This document shows, one piece after another, positions 14,840 through 15,422 of a DNA stretch of 15,422 bases; the first letter of the stretch is position 1, and every line of letters begins with the position of its first letter. This stretch comes from SZUA-378 sp036652815 (GTDB lineage Bacteria > Bacillota > Clostridia > Lachnospirales > Lachnospiraceae): contig JAVVVE010000035.1 in assembly GCA_036652815.1 (NCBI GenBank), positions 1 through 15,422 on the forward strand, read 5' to 3'. The translations under genes and the position numbers were made by a program. The notes under the pieces were generated by a model. It ran no database searches, was not told the DNA's origin, and was given only the letters and a program-made list of their open reading frames with translations.

Positions 14840-15244
14840 TTACAGCGCATCGTTTAGGATGCGCCTTTGCAAATCTTCCATTTTAGAGTGAATCAGCTTG
14901 ATTGTGCGCTCAAACTCTGCGTCGCTTTTCCCTGTCGGGTCGTTAAGTCCCCAGTCCTCTCTGTGATGGCACGGCAAAAGCGGGCATTGCACATTACAGC
15001 CCATGGTGACCACAATGTCAACAGGAGGAATATCCTCCAGCAACTTGGAATGCTGCGTTTGCTCCATATCAATGCCGTAAAGCTGCTTCATCATTCGCAC
15101 GGCATCTTGATTGATCTGCGGCTTCGTTTCTGTTCCGGCGGAATAGCTTTCAAACACATCTGACGCAAGATATTTGCCCAAGGCTTCCGCAATTTGACTG
15201 CGGCAGGAGTTGTGGACACAGAGAAAGGCTACTTTTGGTTTCAT
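14840..15244 (-). CDS. arsC: Arsenate reductase, thioredoxin-coupled (low-molecular-weight phosphatase fold)
   Basis: This cytoplasmic enzyme reduces arsenate to arsenite, which is then exported. The 134 residues have the phosphatase-like loop C-V-H-N-S-C-R-S with nucleophile C9 and R15, and further cysteines C83 (TMGC) and C87 (QCP) in the places of the S. aureus ArsC resolving pair C82/C89. The DP pair at 102-103 in WGLNDPTG completes the site. Disulfide relay means recycling by thioredoxin, and a thioredoxin-like gene ends 1 nt upstream, a fitting neighbour. AGGGG lies about 8 nt before the ATG, inside the upstream gene's end. Codon use is richer in G and C than in genes to the left, suggesting a different origin. 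Confidence 0.94.
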   Translation of the reverse strand: MKPKVAFLCVHNSCRSQIAEALGKYLASDVFESYSAGTETKPQINQDAVRMMKQLYGIDMEQTQHSKLLEDIPPVDIVVTMGCNVQCPLLPCHHREDWGLNDPTGKSDAEFERTIKLIHSKMEDLQRRILNDAL

Positions 15245-15245
15245 G

Positions 15246-15422
15246 TCATTCGCCCCTCGCTTTTTTCAAAATGGAAATCACTTCGTCTTTTTTGAGCACC
15301 TTGCCGAAGGAAACCACCTTGCCGTCCACCACCAGAGCCGGGGTAGTCATCACGCCGTAAGCGGCAATTTGCGTAAAGTCCGTCACATGGTCAATGGAAT
15401 CGCTCATACCAAGCTCTTTGAG
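15246..15422 (-). CDS. Thioredoxin-like small redox protein (C-terminal part, cut by window edge)
   Basis: The last 58 residues and the stop codon are visible. The sequence contains AAYGVMTTPALVVDGKVV, where TTP is the cis-proline loop of thioredoxin folds, and ends in a lysine-rich helix DEVISILKKARGE. This matches the small 'redox-active disulfide protein 2' type of thioredoxin often found in arsenic operons. The active-site cysteines would lie upstream, outside the window. The stop is 1 nt before the arsC ATG, so the two are co-transcribed. A likely role is to supply electrons to ArsC or to bind metal, but the sequence here does not show which. Confidence 0.8.
   Translation of the reverse strand, partial: LKELGMSDSIDHVTDFTQIAAYGVMTTPALVVDGKVVSFGKVLKKDEVISILKKARGE

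Overview
The base composition is AT-leaning. The gene set and the wording of several proteins (two-gene SbcDC, a phi3T/Bacillus-type ThyA, a short DHFR, a COG2509 flavoprotein, a YtcJ-like amidohydrolase) point to a Gram-positive anaerobe of the class Clostridia, probably Lachnospiraceae-like. That placement is inference from protein style and was not tested by a search. Nearly every gene is on the minus strand. The one clear exception is a membrane diguanylate cyclase.

Layout from left to right (minus-strand genes therefore read right to left). Positions 1-490 hold the N-terminal part of an FAD-dependent dehydrogenase cut by the window edge. A six-unit 13-bp tandem repeat (509-585) separates it from sbcC. 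sbcC (592-3279) and sbcD (3276-4409) overlap by ATGA and encode the Mre11/Rad50-like SbcCD nuclease. A Rho-independent terminator then ends ilvE (branched-chain aminotransferase, 4511-5581), which has its own near-consensus promoter. ilvE diverges from a plus-strand GGDEF protein (5778-6878), whose ribosome-binding site is partly inside an AU-rich inverted repeat. The GGDEF gene converges on folA and their stop codons overlap.

The middle carries a tight operon: a beta-CASP metallo-beta-lactamase-fold nuclease (8255-9850), thyA (7388-8236) and folA (6875-7369), with 18-nt gaps and a strong sigma-A promoter at 9919-9947. ThyA makes dTMP and dihydrofolate, and DHFR returns the latter to tetrahydrofolate.

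A second operon, driven by a near-consensus promoter at 14486-14514, reads amidohydrolase (12973-14436), hypoxanthine/uracil-DNA glycosylase-like protein (12467-12973), full-length ABC exporter (10687-12447) and a short-chain dehydrogenase-like protein (9971-10660). Two of these look degenerate. The amidohydrolase appears to lack about 40 residues around the seventh barrel strand, and the SDR protein lacks the YxxxK catalytic pair.

The right end has a tRNA-Gly(GCC) gene with its own promoter and a strong terminator, followed by thioredoxin-coupled arsenate reductase arsC and the C-terminal end of a thioredoxin-like protein. These last two genes are clearly richer in GC than the rest and look like part of an acquired arsenic-resistance operon that continues beyond the window.

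I did not find a convincing undescribed multi-gene system. Most of the window is ordinary chromosome. The points most worth checking are the two degenerate enzymes, the hairpin at the GGDEF start and the 13-bp repeat.
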